From Micromonospora parva (GTDB lineage: Bacteria; Actinomycetota; Actinomycetes; Mycobacteriales; Micromonosporaceae): a stretch of 64,000 nucleotides of DNA. The number at the start of each line of letters is the position of its first letter. Position 1 is the stretch's first letter. Where the stretch lies: NCBI RefSeq assembly GCF_000718515.1, contig NZ_JNZS01000018.1, positions 1 through 64,000 of the forward strand. The letters run 5' to 3'. The position numbers and the translations under genes were made by a program. Under the pieces are notes generated by a model. It was not told the origin of the DNA. It was given only the letters and a program-made list of their open reading frames with translations, and did no database searches. This document shows positions 1 through 8,411 of the stretch, one piece after another.

Positions 1-1
1 G

Positions 2-217
2 CGCTGGTGCGACGCCCACCACATCCACCACTGGGCCAACGGCGGCACCACCAATCTCGACAACGCCGTCCTGCTCTGCGGCCACCACCACCGACACCTA
101 CACCACAGCGACTGGACCGTACGACTGGCAGGCGACGGACACCCCGAATTCACCCCACCCGCCTGGCTCGACCCCGAACAGATCCCGCGCCGCAACCAGT
201 ACCACCGACGAACCTGA
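2..217 (+). CDS. HNH endonuclease domain protein, C-terminal fragment (5' end outside window)
   Basis: The second frame from the left edge is open to a TGA at 215-217 and gives 71 residues. It shows the HNH metal-binding core: WCDAHHIHHW, then an NGG turn, then LCGHHHRHLH. This arrangement is typical of the C-terminal HNH domain of the DUF222/HNH proteins that are numerous in actinobacteria. The last 30 residues are a Pro/Arg-rich tail. The start and any DUF222 domain lie outside the window, so the family assignment rests only on the HNH core. Its substrate is unknown. Confidence 0.8.
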   Translation, partial: RWCDAHHIHHWANGGTTNLDNAVLLCGHHHRHLHHSDWTVRLAGDGHPEFTPPAWLDPEQIPRRNQYHRRT

Positions 218-822
218 GCACCACCAGCACGATCCTCCGGCTGGCGGGCGGATCGAGTGTTCAGCCCGGCACGCCGCAATTCCGCGCGGCCACCGAGGGC
301 GGCCGGGGCGCGGCCAGGACCGGCATGGGCCCGTTCCTGTTCAGCTCTCGAGGCGGTGAGAGCGCGCGGCCAGGACCCTGCACACGCCCGCACCGTGCAG
401 CTACGGAGGGGTGAGAGGGCGCGAGGGCCAAGACCTGGCGCGCTGCCGCTCCCGTTCAGCTACCGGGGATGAGGTCCTGCCGCGCAGGGACGGCGGGCCT
501 GACGCGCGGCTTTCCCGCCTTGACGCGTTCGACAGACCGGCAGATCACCAGGGCGGCTGTCCAGGCCGATCAGGAGACCATCCCGGTGACCACTGGATCG
601 CGGTTCTGCCGGCCGATCGCCACCCCGACGTCCGGCCACAGTCGCACAGCCGTTCGGATAAGCAGCCGGGCGGTCACGAAAACCGGCGGCGAATCGTCAC
701 AACTGGCGGTTAGTCTGCCTCCGCGCGTCGCTGCCCCGGGCACCTCGCGCCCCGCGCCCGGTAGGCGCGGCATCGCCGCCACCGCCCACCATCGGCCGGC
801 TCAATCGACTTCAGGAGAGTTA
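218..822. other. 605-base stretch without a credible gene; contains degenerate repeats
   Basis: No frame here has convincing codon use or recognisable protein. The first half (about 259-480) holds three to four degenerate copies of a GTTCAGCT..GAGG..GTGAGAG..GCGGCCAGGACC unit. The second half should carry the promoter of the exporter gene at 823; a good ribosome site, AGGAGAG at 813-819, precedes its GTG start. Confidence 0.5.
259..480. repeat. Degenerate direct repeats, period about 56-80 bp
   Basis: GTTCAGC/GTGCAGC anchors begin at 259, 339, 395 and 454. After the anchors come related G-rich tracts (GAGGGCGGCCGGGG, GAGGCGGTGAGAG, GAGGGGTGAGAGG, GGGGATGAGG) and then C(C/A)AGGACC or CAAGACC. 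Spacings are 80, 56 and 59 bases, so this is a worn repeat rather than an exact tandem array. It lies just after the HNH gene. No function can be read from it. Confidence 0.45.
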
Positions 823-2403
823 GTGACACAGCAATCCATCGCGACATCGGACAAACTCGACGGTGCGGTGCTCAAGGTGGCGGGCGTCGTCGTCCTTGGC
901 GCGATCATGTCGATCCTCGACGTGACGGTGGTCAGTGTGGCGCTGCCCACATTCCAGAGCGAGTTCGACGCGTCCTACGCCCGCGTCGCCTGGACCATGA
1001 CCGCCTACACGCTCGCGCTCGCCACCGTGATCCCACTCAGCGGGTGGGCGGCGGACCGGTTCGGCACCAAACGGCTCTACATGGTGGCGTTGGCTCTGTT
1101 CACGATCGGGTCGGGGCTCTGCGCCATGGCCGACACGATCGGCGAGCTGATCGGCTACCGGGTCCTGCAGGGCCTCGGCGGCGGCATGCTCATGCCGCTG
1201 GGCATGACCATCATGACCCGGGCAGCCGGGCCGCACCGGATCGGCCGGTTGATGGCCGTCCTCGGCATCCCGATGCTGCTGGGCCCGATCGGCGGCCCGA
1301 TCCTGGGTGGCTGGCTGATCGACACCGCGAGCTGGCACTGGATCTTCCTGATCAACCTGCCGATCGGCCTGATCGCCCTGATCTACGCGCAGTTCGCGCT
1401 GCCGAAGGACGCGCCCGAGCCGTCCGAGTCGTTCGACTTCGTCGGCATGCTCATGCTCTCCCCGGGTCTGGCCCTCTTCCTCTACGGCGTCTCGTCCCTG
1501 CCGGAGGTGGGCACCTTCGCCGAGGCCAAGGTGTGGGCCCCGATGCTGGTCGGCGGGGCGCTGGTGGTGGCGTTCGTGCTCTACTCGTTCAGGCCCCGGC
1601 ACCCGCTGCTCGACCTGCGCCTGTTCCGCAACCGCAGCCTGACCATCGCGTCGGTGACGATGTTCGTGTTCATCATCGCGTTCATGGGCGCCGGCCTGCT
1701 GTTCCCGAGCTACTTCCTGCAGGTGCGCGGTGAGTCGACGCTGGCCGCCGGCCTGCTGATGGCCCCGCAGGGCATCGGCGCGATGATCACCATGCCGATC
1801 GCCGGCACGCTCGCCGACCGGGTGCCGATCGGGCGTACGGTCCCGTTCGCGCTGGGGCTCATCGTGATCGGGTTCTTCGGCTTCACCCAGGTCGACCCGC
1901 AGACCTCGTACTGGCTGCTCGGCGCGTCGCTGTTCGTGATGGGTCTGGGCATGGGCGGCACGATGATGCCGATCATGACGTCGGCGCTGCGGACGTTGCA
2001 GGCGCAGGAGGTGGCGCGCGGCTCGACGCTCGTCAACATCCTCCAGCAGATCGGCGGGTCGGTCGGTGCCGCCGTGATGTCGGTGATCCTCACCAACGAG
2101 CTGAACGGCTCCCGGCCGATCCCCGGCCTGGTGGACGAGAGCGGCAAGCCGGTCACCGAGGCCGGGCTGGCCATCGCCTCCCAGCAGCGGCCGGAGCTGC
2201 TTCAGCAGATGCCGGTCGACCCGTCGCTCATCGAGCGCGGGCTCGACTTCGCCGCCAAGTCGTTCGCCACCACGTTCTGGGTCGCGTTCGCGCTGGTCGT
2301 GCTCACCTTCATCCCGGCCGCCCTGCTGCCGCGGCGACGGCAGCCGGCGCAGCTCGACGACCCGCAGGGCGAGCAGATCAAGACGCCCGTCGTCATCCAC
2401 TGA
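823..2403 (+). CDS. DHA2-family MFS multidrug exporter
   Basis: This 526-residue integral membrane protein has the length and 14-helix spacing of the DHA2 drug:H+ antiporter family. The first helix holds LDVTVVSVALP, the family's motif with Asp and Val around the helix 1 loop. WTMTAYTLALA and GWAADRFGTKRL (motif A) follow, then RVLQGLGGGMLMPLGM and the motif C-like GPIGGPILGGWL. The frame stays open upstream for over 350 bases, but AGGAGAG at 813-819 sits 3 bases before the GTG at 823, and the protein from there matches the family start. It probably exports a drug or natural product; the substrate cannot be told. No regulator gene is adjacent. Confidence 0.92.
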   Translation: MTQQSIATSDKLDGAVLKVAGVVVLGAIMSILDVTVVSVALPTFQSEFDASYARVAWTMTAYTLALATVIPLSGWAADRFGTKRLYMVALALFTIGSGLCAMADTIGELIGYRVLQGLGGGMLMPLGMTIMTRAAGPHRIGRLMAVLGIPMLLGPIGGPILGGWLIDTASWHWIFLINLPIGLIALIYAQFALPKDAPEPSESFDFVGMLMLSPGLALFLYGVSSLPEVGTFAEAKVWAPMLVGGALVVAFVLYSFRPRHPLLDLRLFRNRSLTIASVTMFVFIIAFMGAGLLFPSYFLQVRGESTLAAGLLMAPQGIGAMITMPIAGTLADRVPIGRTVPFALGLIVIGFFGFTQVDPQTSYWLLGASLFVMGLGMGGTMMPIMTSALRTLQAQEVARGSTLVNILQQIGGSVGAAVMSVILTNELNGSRPIPGLVDESGKPVTEAGLAIASQQRPELLQQMPVDPSLIERGLDFAAKSFATTFWVAFALVVLTFIPAALLPRRRQPAQLDDPQGEQIKTPVVIH

Positions 2404-2409
2404 CCGACC

Positions 2410-2449
2410 CCGCCGCGCCCGGCACCCGGTGAGGTGCCGGGCGCGGCGG
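2410..2449. terminator. Bidirectional hairpin terminator
   Basis: A perfect 17-bp stem (2410-2426 with 2433-2449) closes a 6-base loop between two convergent genes. It has no long T run, as is usual for high-GC actinobacterial terminators. Confidence 0.8.
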
Positions 2450-2457
2450 GTACGTCG

Positions 2458-2919
2458 TCAGCGCAGCGGACCGTCGCCGGGCCCGTCCGGGTCCTCGACC
2501 ACGTGGATCGCCGCTTCCTCGGCGCTGGCGGCACCCGCGTCGATGCCGGCGTCCCACGCCACCGCCTCGGCCTCGTCGTCCTCGCGGACGCCGTCGTCGT
2601 ACGCGACGAGGCGGCCGGCGCGCGCCTCCGCCTCGTACCCCCGGCGGGTCAGCTCGTCCTCGTCGTCGCCACCCTCGGCGTACGGGTCGACATCCGGCAC
2701 CTCCTGGGCGAGGTGCTGCTCCAGCGACTCGCCCGCCCGCTCCTCGGCGGGCGTGGTGCCGAACCGGTTGGCCGCCGTCCAGTGGTCCTCGGCGACGATG
2801 CCGGTGTCGAGGGGGTCGCCGACCAGGTCGTCGTCGAGGGTGTCGGAGGCGTCCAGCACCCCGTCGTCCTCGGCCACGTTCCACTCGTCGACGGAATCCA
2901 TCCGTTCGGTCTGGCTCAC
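2458..2919 (-). CDS. DUF5709 family acidic protein
   Basis: This 153-residue, very acidic, probably soluble protein has the DUF5709 pattern: an N-terminal EDDGVLDASDTLDDD, then GTTPAEERAGESLEQ, and a C-terminal DAGIDAGAASAEEAA near the end. The family is common in actinobacteria and has no known function. The start is GTG at 2919, chosen because GAGGAGA lies just upstream on the minus strand; an upstream extension of 18 codons lacks a ribosome site. The gene stands alone and converges on the exporter gene. Confidence 0.85.
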   Translation of the reverse strand: MSQTERMDSVDEWNVAEDDGVLDASDTLDDDLVGDPLDTGIVAEDHWTAANRFGTTPAEERAGESLEQHLAQEVPDVDPYAEGGDDEDELTRRGYEAEARAGRLVAYDDGVREDDEAEAVAWDAGIDAGAASAEEAAIHVVEDPDGPGDGPLR

Positions 2920-3040
2920 GGCGGTCTCCTCTGTGTCACGGTGCGGCAAAGTGCTCAGCCTATGACCGTGCAACGCGCCCGCACCCCGAGGCCTGCCCGC
3001 TGTGACGAACGGACCTCGGGTCGCGCCGTACCCGGGCGGG

Positions 3041-3925
3041 TCAGCGCTTCAGCAGCTCCGCCACGGCGTCGGTGAACTCGGCCGGCTGCTCGATGTGCGC
3101 GAAGTGTCCGCTTCGCGGCAGGGTCACCAGCCGCGAGTCCGGAAGCCCGGCGTGCAGCTGCTCGGCCCAGCGCGGGCCGCAGATGAAGTCGTACGCTCCG
3201 ACGATCACCACGACGGGCACGGTGATCTCACCCAGGTTGTCCCGCACGTCGAAGGGCGTGGGGTCCTGCGCGCCGGCCGGCGTCGACCAGATCCGGACGG
3301 CCGCCTGAAACGGGGCGAACTCGTCCTGTCGACCCCAGAAGTCCGCGAAGTACACCGGCAGGGCGGCGCGCAGCGCGGCGCCCAACGACTCGTCGTCCGT
3401 CGCGCCGCCGATCTGCGCGAAGGCGGCCGGGACCGCCGCCGCCTCCGGCCGGTCCGGGTGCCGCTGCGGGTAGGCGGCGAGGCCTGCCATGGCCTCGGCC
3501 CAGAACTCGGCGCCGGTGACGGGTGACGTGTCGTACAGGGCGAGGCCGGCGATCCGGTCCGGGTGGGTGAGCGCGTACCGCTGGGCGACGAAACCGCCGT
3601 GTGAGTGTCCGAGCAGGTACACCCGGGGTTCGCCGAGGTGCTCGACGACGGCGTGCAGGAACTGGACATAGGTGTCCAGGCGGTAATCGGCGGGGTTCTC
3701 CAGCTGCCCGGACGCGCCGGTGCCCACCGGCTCGACGTAGACCATGGTGAAGTGCGTCTCAAGGCTGGGCGTCCGCAGGTACGCCCACTCGATGCCGGGG
3801 CCGCCGGAGTGCGCCACGCAGACCGGGCCGGTGCCGGCGACGTGGTAGACCTGCCGAACGCCGTCGACGGTGAACGTGTGGGCACCGGGTGCGAGGGCGC
3901 TGACGTCGTGGCTGGTGGAACCCAT
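3041..3925 (-). CDS. Alpha/beta hydrolase, proline iminopeptidase-like
   Basis: This 294-residue cytoplasmic protein has the alpha/beta-hydrolase fold. HSGGPG (residues 39-44) is a variant of the HGGPG oxyanion motif of proline iminopeptidases. GHSHGG gives the nucleophile Ser108, and SGH near the end gives His274. The acid is probably the Asp in VGAYDF. It could hydrolyse an N-terminal proline peptide or a small ester; the substrate is not readable. GGGAG lies 6 bases before the ATG. The sigma factor gene ends 112 bases upstream on the same strand, so the two may be co-transcribed. Confidence 0.85.
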   Translation of the reverse strand: MGSTSHDVSALAPGAHTFTVDGVRQVYHVAGTGPVCVAHSGGPGIEWAYLRTPSLETHFTMVYVEPVGTGASGQLENPADYRLDTYVQFLHAVVEHLGEPRVYLLGHSHGGFVAQRYALTHPDRIAGLALYDTSPVTGAEFWAEAMAGLAAYPQRHPDRPEAAAVPAAFAQIGGATDDESLGAALRAALPVYFADFWGRQDEFAPFQAAVRIWSTPAGAQDPTPFDVRDNLGEITVPVVVIVGAYDFICGPRWAEQLHAGLPDSRLVTLPRSGHFAHIEQPAEFTDAVAELLKR

Positions 3926-4037
3926 GAACTATCTCCCGATCCGAGAACCGTGCGGCGTCCGCCGACACGGCGACTGGTGCATGACGCGGACCAGATGCTC
4001 GGGTCGGGGGAAAAGTTCGCTCGGCCGGGAGGGTTTT

Positions 4038-4961
4038 TCAGACCAGCGCGGGGACGGGGTGGAAGAGGGTCAGTTGGCGTACCCGCCCCTCGCGCAGCAC
4101 CTGCAACCACAGCGCCGCGGGTGGGCAGTGCTCCGGGTCGTCGGGCGGGCTGATCAGGTCGGTCTCCCAGATCAGCACGTCGCCGCTGGCGGCCACGTTG
4201 CGCAGCCGCTGACGTACCCCGGCGGTCAGGTCGCGGTTCATGCCGCTGATCGCCAGGTCACGACCGCCGCGCGGGCCGCCCGGCACGATCATTTCGGCGT
4301 TCGGCCACCAACTCTCGCGGACCACCCGCTCGAAGCCGCCGCCCATCGCGGTGGCGATCACGTCGCGGCCCTCGCGCCACCGGGCGTCGTTGGCGGCGGC
4401 GACGTCGGCGTGCGCCGTGGTCGCGGCCGCGCGCAGACCGCCGGCGAGCGCACGGCGGGCGTGGTTGAGGCGGCTGCGGACGGTGCCGACCGGCACCCCA
4501 CACACGGCGGCGATCTGCTCGTACGAGGACGCGTCGCTGAAGTAGCGCAGCAGGGTGACCAGGCGGTCAGGCTCGGACAGTTGCTCGAGGGAATGCCACA
4601 CCCAGTCGCGCATCACGGCCCGGTCCAGTGCCTCCTCGGGGGTGGGGCTGTCGGCCGGGCCGGTGAACCACTCCGGTTCGGCGACCGGGACGGCTCGGGG
4701 CTTGCGTAACGTCGTCCGGCTGGTGTTGCGGACGATGGCCCGCAACCAGGACCCGACGGCGTTCGGGTCGCGAACCTCGCCGATGCGACGCAGGGCGACG
4801 ACCATGGTGTCCTGCACCGCGTCTTCGGCGTCCGGCCCGTAACCGAGGACGCTCAGCGCGACGGCACGCATCCCGGCCTCGTGCCGGGCCAGCAGCACAC
4901 CGAGCGCGGCCGCGTCTCCCGCCTGCGCGAGCACGACCAGCTCCGCGTCGCTCTGCGTCAC
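4038..4961 (-). CDS. ECF RNA polymerase sigma factor with SnoaL-like C-terminal domain
   Basis: This 307-residue protein has sigma region 2 (AEDAVQDTMVVALRRIGEVRD) and region 4 (SYEQIAAVCGVPVGTVRSRLNHARR). About 120 further residues follow (WREGRDVIATAMGGG onward), resembling the SnoaL/NTF2-like extension of ECF groups that lack a separate anti-sigma factor and are tuned by the C-terminal domain. The start is GTG at 4961, with GGGGAGGAG a few bases upstream. A TTG start 48 bases further upstream is possible but lacks such a site. No anti-sigma gene is adjacent. The hydrolase at 3041-3925 is the nearest possible target. Confidence 0.88.
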   Translation of the reverse strand: MTQSDAELVVLAQAGDAAALGVLLARHEAGMRAVALSVLGYGPDAEDAVQDTMVVALRRIGEVRDPNAVGSWLRAIVRNTSRTTLRKPRAVPVAEPEWFTGPADSPTPEEALDRAVMRDWVWHSLEQLSEPDRLVTLLRYFSDASSYEQIAAVCGVPVGTVRSRLNHARRALAGGLRAAATTAHADVAAANDARWREGRDVIATAMGGGFERVVRESWWPNAEMIVPGGPRGGRDLAISGMNRDLTAGVRQRLRNVAASGDVLIWETDLISPPDDPEHCPPAALWLQVLREGRVRQLTLFHPVPALV

Positions 4962-5054
4962 GTCCAGCTCCTCCCCAAAAGCCGGTTTTGCTGGCTTGTG
5001 CTCCGTCAAGCGTACGGCGGGCTGGCGTGTCGATGCCCCGAGCGGCCGGCCGTC

Positions 5055-6023
5055 CTACGCTGCGGGAGGGCTGGCGGCGCGGGTGGCACGGGTGCCGATC
5101 TGCCGCAGGTGTGCGATCAACTCCGGCGGCTCGTGCACCTCCAGCTCGCAACCGAGGGTGAGCAGGCGCCACGCCAGCCACTCCAGCGTGTCGGCGTTGC
5201 TGCGCAGCCGGCACGAGGTCGCGTCGATCGGGTCCAGCTCGACGCCGGCACCGCTGAGCGGGCCCGCCATCCGCTCGATCGGCGCGTGCAGCGTCACCAC
5301 CGCTCGGTAGACGGGGGTCAGCTCAAGCAGCTTCTCCGTCATGAACGTGGCGGCGTCGGACGCCGGCAGTTGCCGGGCGGCGACCCGGTTCCGGGTGGGC
5401 CGCAGGTCGGTGATCCGATCGACCCGGAAGATCCGCCAGTCGTCGCGGTCGTTGTCGTAGCCCACCAGATACCAGCGTCGCCCGGCCGACACCAGCTTGT
5501 ACGGCTCGACGAGCCGTTCGGCGTCCACGCCGTCGCGACGGCGGTAGGTGAACCGTAGCCGCTCCCGGTTGTTGACGGCGGCGGCCAGCGCGCTCAGGTG
5601 CTCCGGGTCGACAGTCGGTTGGTCCCAGGTGAGCATCGGTTCGGTGGCCGCCCCCAGCGCGCTGACCCGGTGCCGCAGCCTGGATGGCAGCACCTGTTCG
5701 AGCTTCGTCAGCGCCCGCACCGAGGCCTCCTCGATGCCGGCCACCGCGTGACCGGCGGCGGTGCGCAGACCGACAGCGATCGCCACCGCCTCGTCGTCAT
5801 CGAGCAGCAGCGGGGGCATCGCCTTACCGGCGACGAGCCGGTATCCGCCGATCGCGCCCATCGTCGCCCGCACCGGGTAGCCGAGATCGCGCAGCCGCTC
5901 CACGTCGCGGCGGATGGTGCGCAGGCTGACCCCGAGCCGGGTGGCCAACTCGCTGCCGGGCCATTCGCGGGACGTCTGTAACAGCGACAGCAGGCTCAGC
6001 AGTCGGGCGGGGGTGTCGGACAT
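5055..6023 (-). CDS. WYL-domain transcriptional regulator (YafY family)
   Basis: This 322-residue protein has an N-terminal winged helix (RLLSLLSLLQTSREWPGSEL, then SLRTIRRDVERLRDLG with an arginine-rich recognition helix). A WYL sensor domain follows (RRWYLVGYDNDRDDWRIFRVDRI), then a C-terminal WCX-like dimerisation region. Such proteins usually regulate a neighbouring operon in response to a small ligand. The ATG at 6023 has GGGAG before it; the same frame is open far upstream but is non-coding there. It is divergent from the epoxide hydrolase gene with only 63 bases between the starts, so that gene is its most likely target. Confidence 0.9.
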   Translation of the reverse strand: MSDTPARLLSLLSLLQTSREWPGSELATRLGVSLRTIRRDVERLRDLGYPVRATMGAIGGYRLVAGKAMPPLLLDDDEAVAIAVGLRTAAGHAVAGIEEASVRALTKLEQVLPSRLRHRVSALGAATEPMLTWDQPTVDPEHLSALAAAVNNRERLRFTYRRRDGVDAERLVEPYKLVSAGRRWYLVGYDNDRDDWRIFRVDRITDLRPTRNRVAARQLPASDAATFMTEKLLELTPVYRAVVTLHAPIERMAGPLSGAGVELDPIDATSCRLRSNADTLEWLAWRLLTLGCELEVHEPPELIAHLRQIGTRATRAASPPAA

Positions 6024-6086
6024 GGCTCCCAGAATGCCAGCGATGTGTGCCAGAAGCTGTCCTATATGGGCCGTAGCGTTTTCGGC

Positions 6087-7220
6087 ATGACACCCTTTCG
6101 CATCGACATCAGCCAGTCGGACCTCGACGACCTGCGTGACCGGCTCTCCCGCACCCGGTGGCCCCGCTCGTTGCCCGGCACCGGCTGGAGCCGCGGGGTG
6201 CCGGTGGACTACCTCCGTGAGCTGACCGGGTACTGGGCGAATGACTACGACTGGCGGGCGCACGAGGCGCGTCTGAACGACTTTCCCCAACTCCTCACCG
6301 AGATCGACGGCTTGGACGTACACCTGCTGCACGTCCGCTCGCCGGAGCCGGACGCGCTGCCGTTGCTGCTCACGCACGGCTGGCCGAACTCCGTCGTCGA
6401 GTTCACCGAGCTGATCGGTCCACTGACCGACCCGCGCACCCACGGCGGTGATCCCACCGACGCGTTTCACGTGGTGGTCCCGTCGGTGCCCGGCTACGGT
6501 TTCTCGCAGGCGCCGCCGGCCGGTTTCACGATCGACCGGCTCGCCCGGATGTGGGCCGAACTGATGGCCCGGCTCGGCTACCACCGCTACGGCACCCAGG
6601 GCGGCGACCTTGGCGCGTACGTCGCGCCGCGGGTGGCGGCGGTGGCGCCGCAGCGGGTGGTCGGTGTGCACATCGACGGCGGGTTCGGCTTCCCGACCGC
6701 CGCCGACGTGCCGGACATGAGCGTGGCAGAACGCGCCGAGTGGGAGCAGATGCAGCGGTGGATGAGCGGTGGCGTGGACCATCACGCGCTGCTGCGGGCG
6801 GCGCCGCAGACCTTCTCGTACGCCTGGAACGACTCGCCGGTCGGGCTGCTGGCCTGGATGATGCAGAAGTTCAAGGAGTTCACCATGACGGTGCCCACGC
6901 CGGAGCAGGCCATCGACCGGGATCACCTGCTCACCAACGTCAGCCTCTACTGGTTCACCGGCACGTCCGGAACGTCGTCGTGGCCCATGTACGAGCGGCT
7001 GACCGTTACCGAAGATGGCGGTTTCGCCTGGCCGACGGGCCAACGGCGGGTGCCGTCCGGTGTGTACGGCGGTGGGTCCGCGTTGATGCGCCGCCTCGCA
7101 GAACGGGACAACACCATCGTGCACTGGCCGCAGGGCAACCCGGGCAGCCACTTCGTGGCGATGGACGAGCCGCTGGCGCACGCCGCGGACATCCGCACGT
7201 TCTTCCGAGAGTTGCGATGA
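6087..7220 (+). CDS. Epoxide hydrolase, EHN-type
   Basis: This 377-residue protein has the N-terminal epoxide hydrolase domain (PFRIDISQSDLDDLRDRLSR) ahead of an alpha/beta-hydrolase core. HGWP (97-100) forms the oxyanion hole, GGDLGAY carries the nucleophile Asp174, and GSHFVAMDEP near the end gives His355. The family opens epoxides to diols through an ester intermediate; related actinobacterial proteins act on varied xenobiotic or secondary-metabolite epoxides. The ATG at 6087 fits the start of the family. The gene overlaps the next by four bases (ATGA), so the two are co-transcribed. Confidence 0.9.
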   Translation: MTPFRIDISQSDLDDLRDRLSRTRWPRSLPGTGWSRGVPVDYLRELTGYWANDYDWRAHEARLNDFPQLLTEIDGLDVHLLHVRSPEPDALPLLLTHGWPNSVVEFTELIGPLTDPRTHGGDPTDAFHVVVPSVPGYGFSQAPPAGFTIDRLARMWAELMARLGYHRYGTQGGDLGAYVAPRVAAVAPQRVVGVHIDGGFGFPTAADVPDMSVAERAEWEQMQRWMSGGVDHHALLRAAPQTFSYAWNDSPVGLLAWMMQKFKEFTMTVPTPEQAIDRDHLLTNVSLYWFTGTSGTSSWPMYERLTVTEDGGFAWPTGQRRVPSGVYGGGSALMRRLAERDNTIVHWPQGNPGSHFVAMDEPLAHAADIRTFFRELR

Positions 7221-8374
7221 CCGAGCTGAGCTGGGACCAGGTCTCCGCCCGACGACTTCAGCGGCACGGGCTGCACACACCGGCGGCGGGCGCGGCACCG
7301 GACGCGGTACGCGTCGCCGACGTGGTGTCGACGATGTGCGGCGCGCACGCCCAGGTCGCGTCGGCCGCCGAGCTGTCCGTCGGGCTGCGGGTGCCGGGCG
7401 CGACCCGCGCCCTGGTGCGCCGGGCACTGTGGACGGATCGCACGCTGGTCAAGACCCGGGGGCCACGCGGCACCGTGCACCTGCTCGCTGCCGCGGACCT
7501 GCCGATGTGGGTCGGCGCGCTGACCGCGTTGCCGGCCCCGTCGTGGGAACGCAGCGTGGTCCTGCTGACGCCCCAGCAGACCGAGCAGGTCCTCGCGGCC
7601 ATCGCCGACGCGGTCGCCGAGGCTGACCTGACCACCGCCGAGCTGACCGAGGAGATCGTCGCCCGTACCGGCCCGTGGGCGGGCGACCTGGTCATGGAGG
7701 CCTTTCAGGACAGGTGGCCCCGGTGGGTCGCCGCGATGACCGACGCCACCCGCAGAGGGGTGATCTGCTTCGGCCCGAACCGCGGTCGGGTCACCACGTA
7801 CACCAGCCCGACCCGGTGGCTGCCCGACTTCGCGCCGATGCCCGGTCGCGCCGCCCTGGCCGCACTCGTGCGCAGCTACCTGTACGCGTACGGCCCGGCC
7901 ACCCCGGCGCAGTTCGCCAGGTGGCTGGCGGTCCCACCGGCGTGGGGGAAATGGCTGTTCGACTCGCTCGATCTGACCGAGGTGACAGTGGAGGGCACCA
8001 CGGCCTGGGTGGCCGCCGACGACTCCGACTTCCCCGACGACCGGCCGTCCGGGTTACGGCTGCTGCCCTACTTCGACGCGTACGCGGTCGGCTGCCACCC
8101 CCGGGAGCGGCTCTTCCCCGGTGCCGCCGCCACCCGGGCGCTCGCCGGTGGACAGGCCGGCAACTACCCGGTGCTGCTGGTGGACGGGGTGGTCGCCGGC
8201 GTGTGGCACCAGCGCCGCTCCGGCCGGTCGATCCGCGTCACCGTCGAGCCGCTGCGCCCGCTCGACGCGGCCCGGCAACGGGCGCTGGCGCAGGAGGTCG
8301 ACCGGGTCGGCGAGATCCTGGAGGGCCGGGCGTCGCTGACCGTCGGCACCGTCAGTGTCGGCCCGCACGCCTGA
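7217..8374 (+). CDS. Winged-helix DNA-binding domain protein (AlkZ/YcaQ-like superfamily)
   Basis: This 385-residue protein belongs to the winged-helix DNA-binding proteins related to the AlkZ/YcaQ DNA glycosylases. Signs are RTLVKTRGPRGTVHLLAAADL (strand-helix near residue 75), PATPAQFARWLAVP (helix-turn-helix), and a C-terminal LRLLPYFDAYAVGCHPRERLF followed by VLLVDGVVAGVWHQRRSGRSI. In AlkZ the motif QxQ/QxD is catalytic; I do not see it clearly, so glycosylase activity is uncertain. The start overlaps the stop of the epoxide hydrolase gene, suggesting a shared role, perhaps against DNA damage by epoxides. That link is an inference. Confidence 0.75.
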   Translation: MTELSWDQVSARRLQRHGLHTPAAGAAPDAVRVADVVSTMCGAHAQVASAAELSVGLRVPGATRALVRRALWTDRTLVKTRGPRGTVHLLAAADLPMWVGALTALPAPSWERSVVLLTPQQTEQVLAAIADAVAEADLTTAELTEEIVARTGPWAGDLVMEAFQDRWPRWVAAMTDATRRGVICFGPNRGRVTTYTSPTRWLPDFAPMPGRAALAALVRSYLYAYGPATPAQFARWLAVPPAWGKWLFDSLDLTEVTVEGTTAWVAADDSDFPDDRPSGLRLLPYFDAYAVGCHPRERLFPGAAATRALAGGQAGNYPVLLVDGVVAGVWHQRRSGRSIRVTVEPLRPLDAARQRALAQEVDRVGEILEGRASLTVGTVSVGPHA

Positions 8375-8411
8375 GACCACGCCAGCCTGCCGACTGGGCG
8401 AGGATGAGAGG

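Noticed and set aside
469..822. N-terminal extension of the MFS exporter
   Set aside because: No ribosome site or family similarity; AGGAGAG and GTG at 823 give the normal start.
820..2400. A 526-codon open frame opposite the MFS exporter
   Set aside because: His/Arg/Asp-rich shadow translation with no hydrophobic pattern; the exporter has family motifs and a ribosome site.
6024..7427. N-terminal extension of the WYL regulator on the minus strand
   Set aside because: It would run opposite the epoxide hydrolase gene, and the WYL protein starts normally at 6023.
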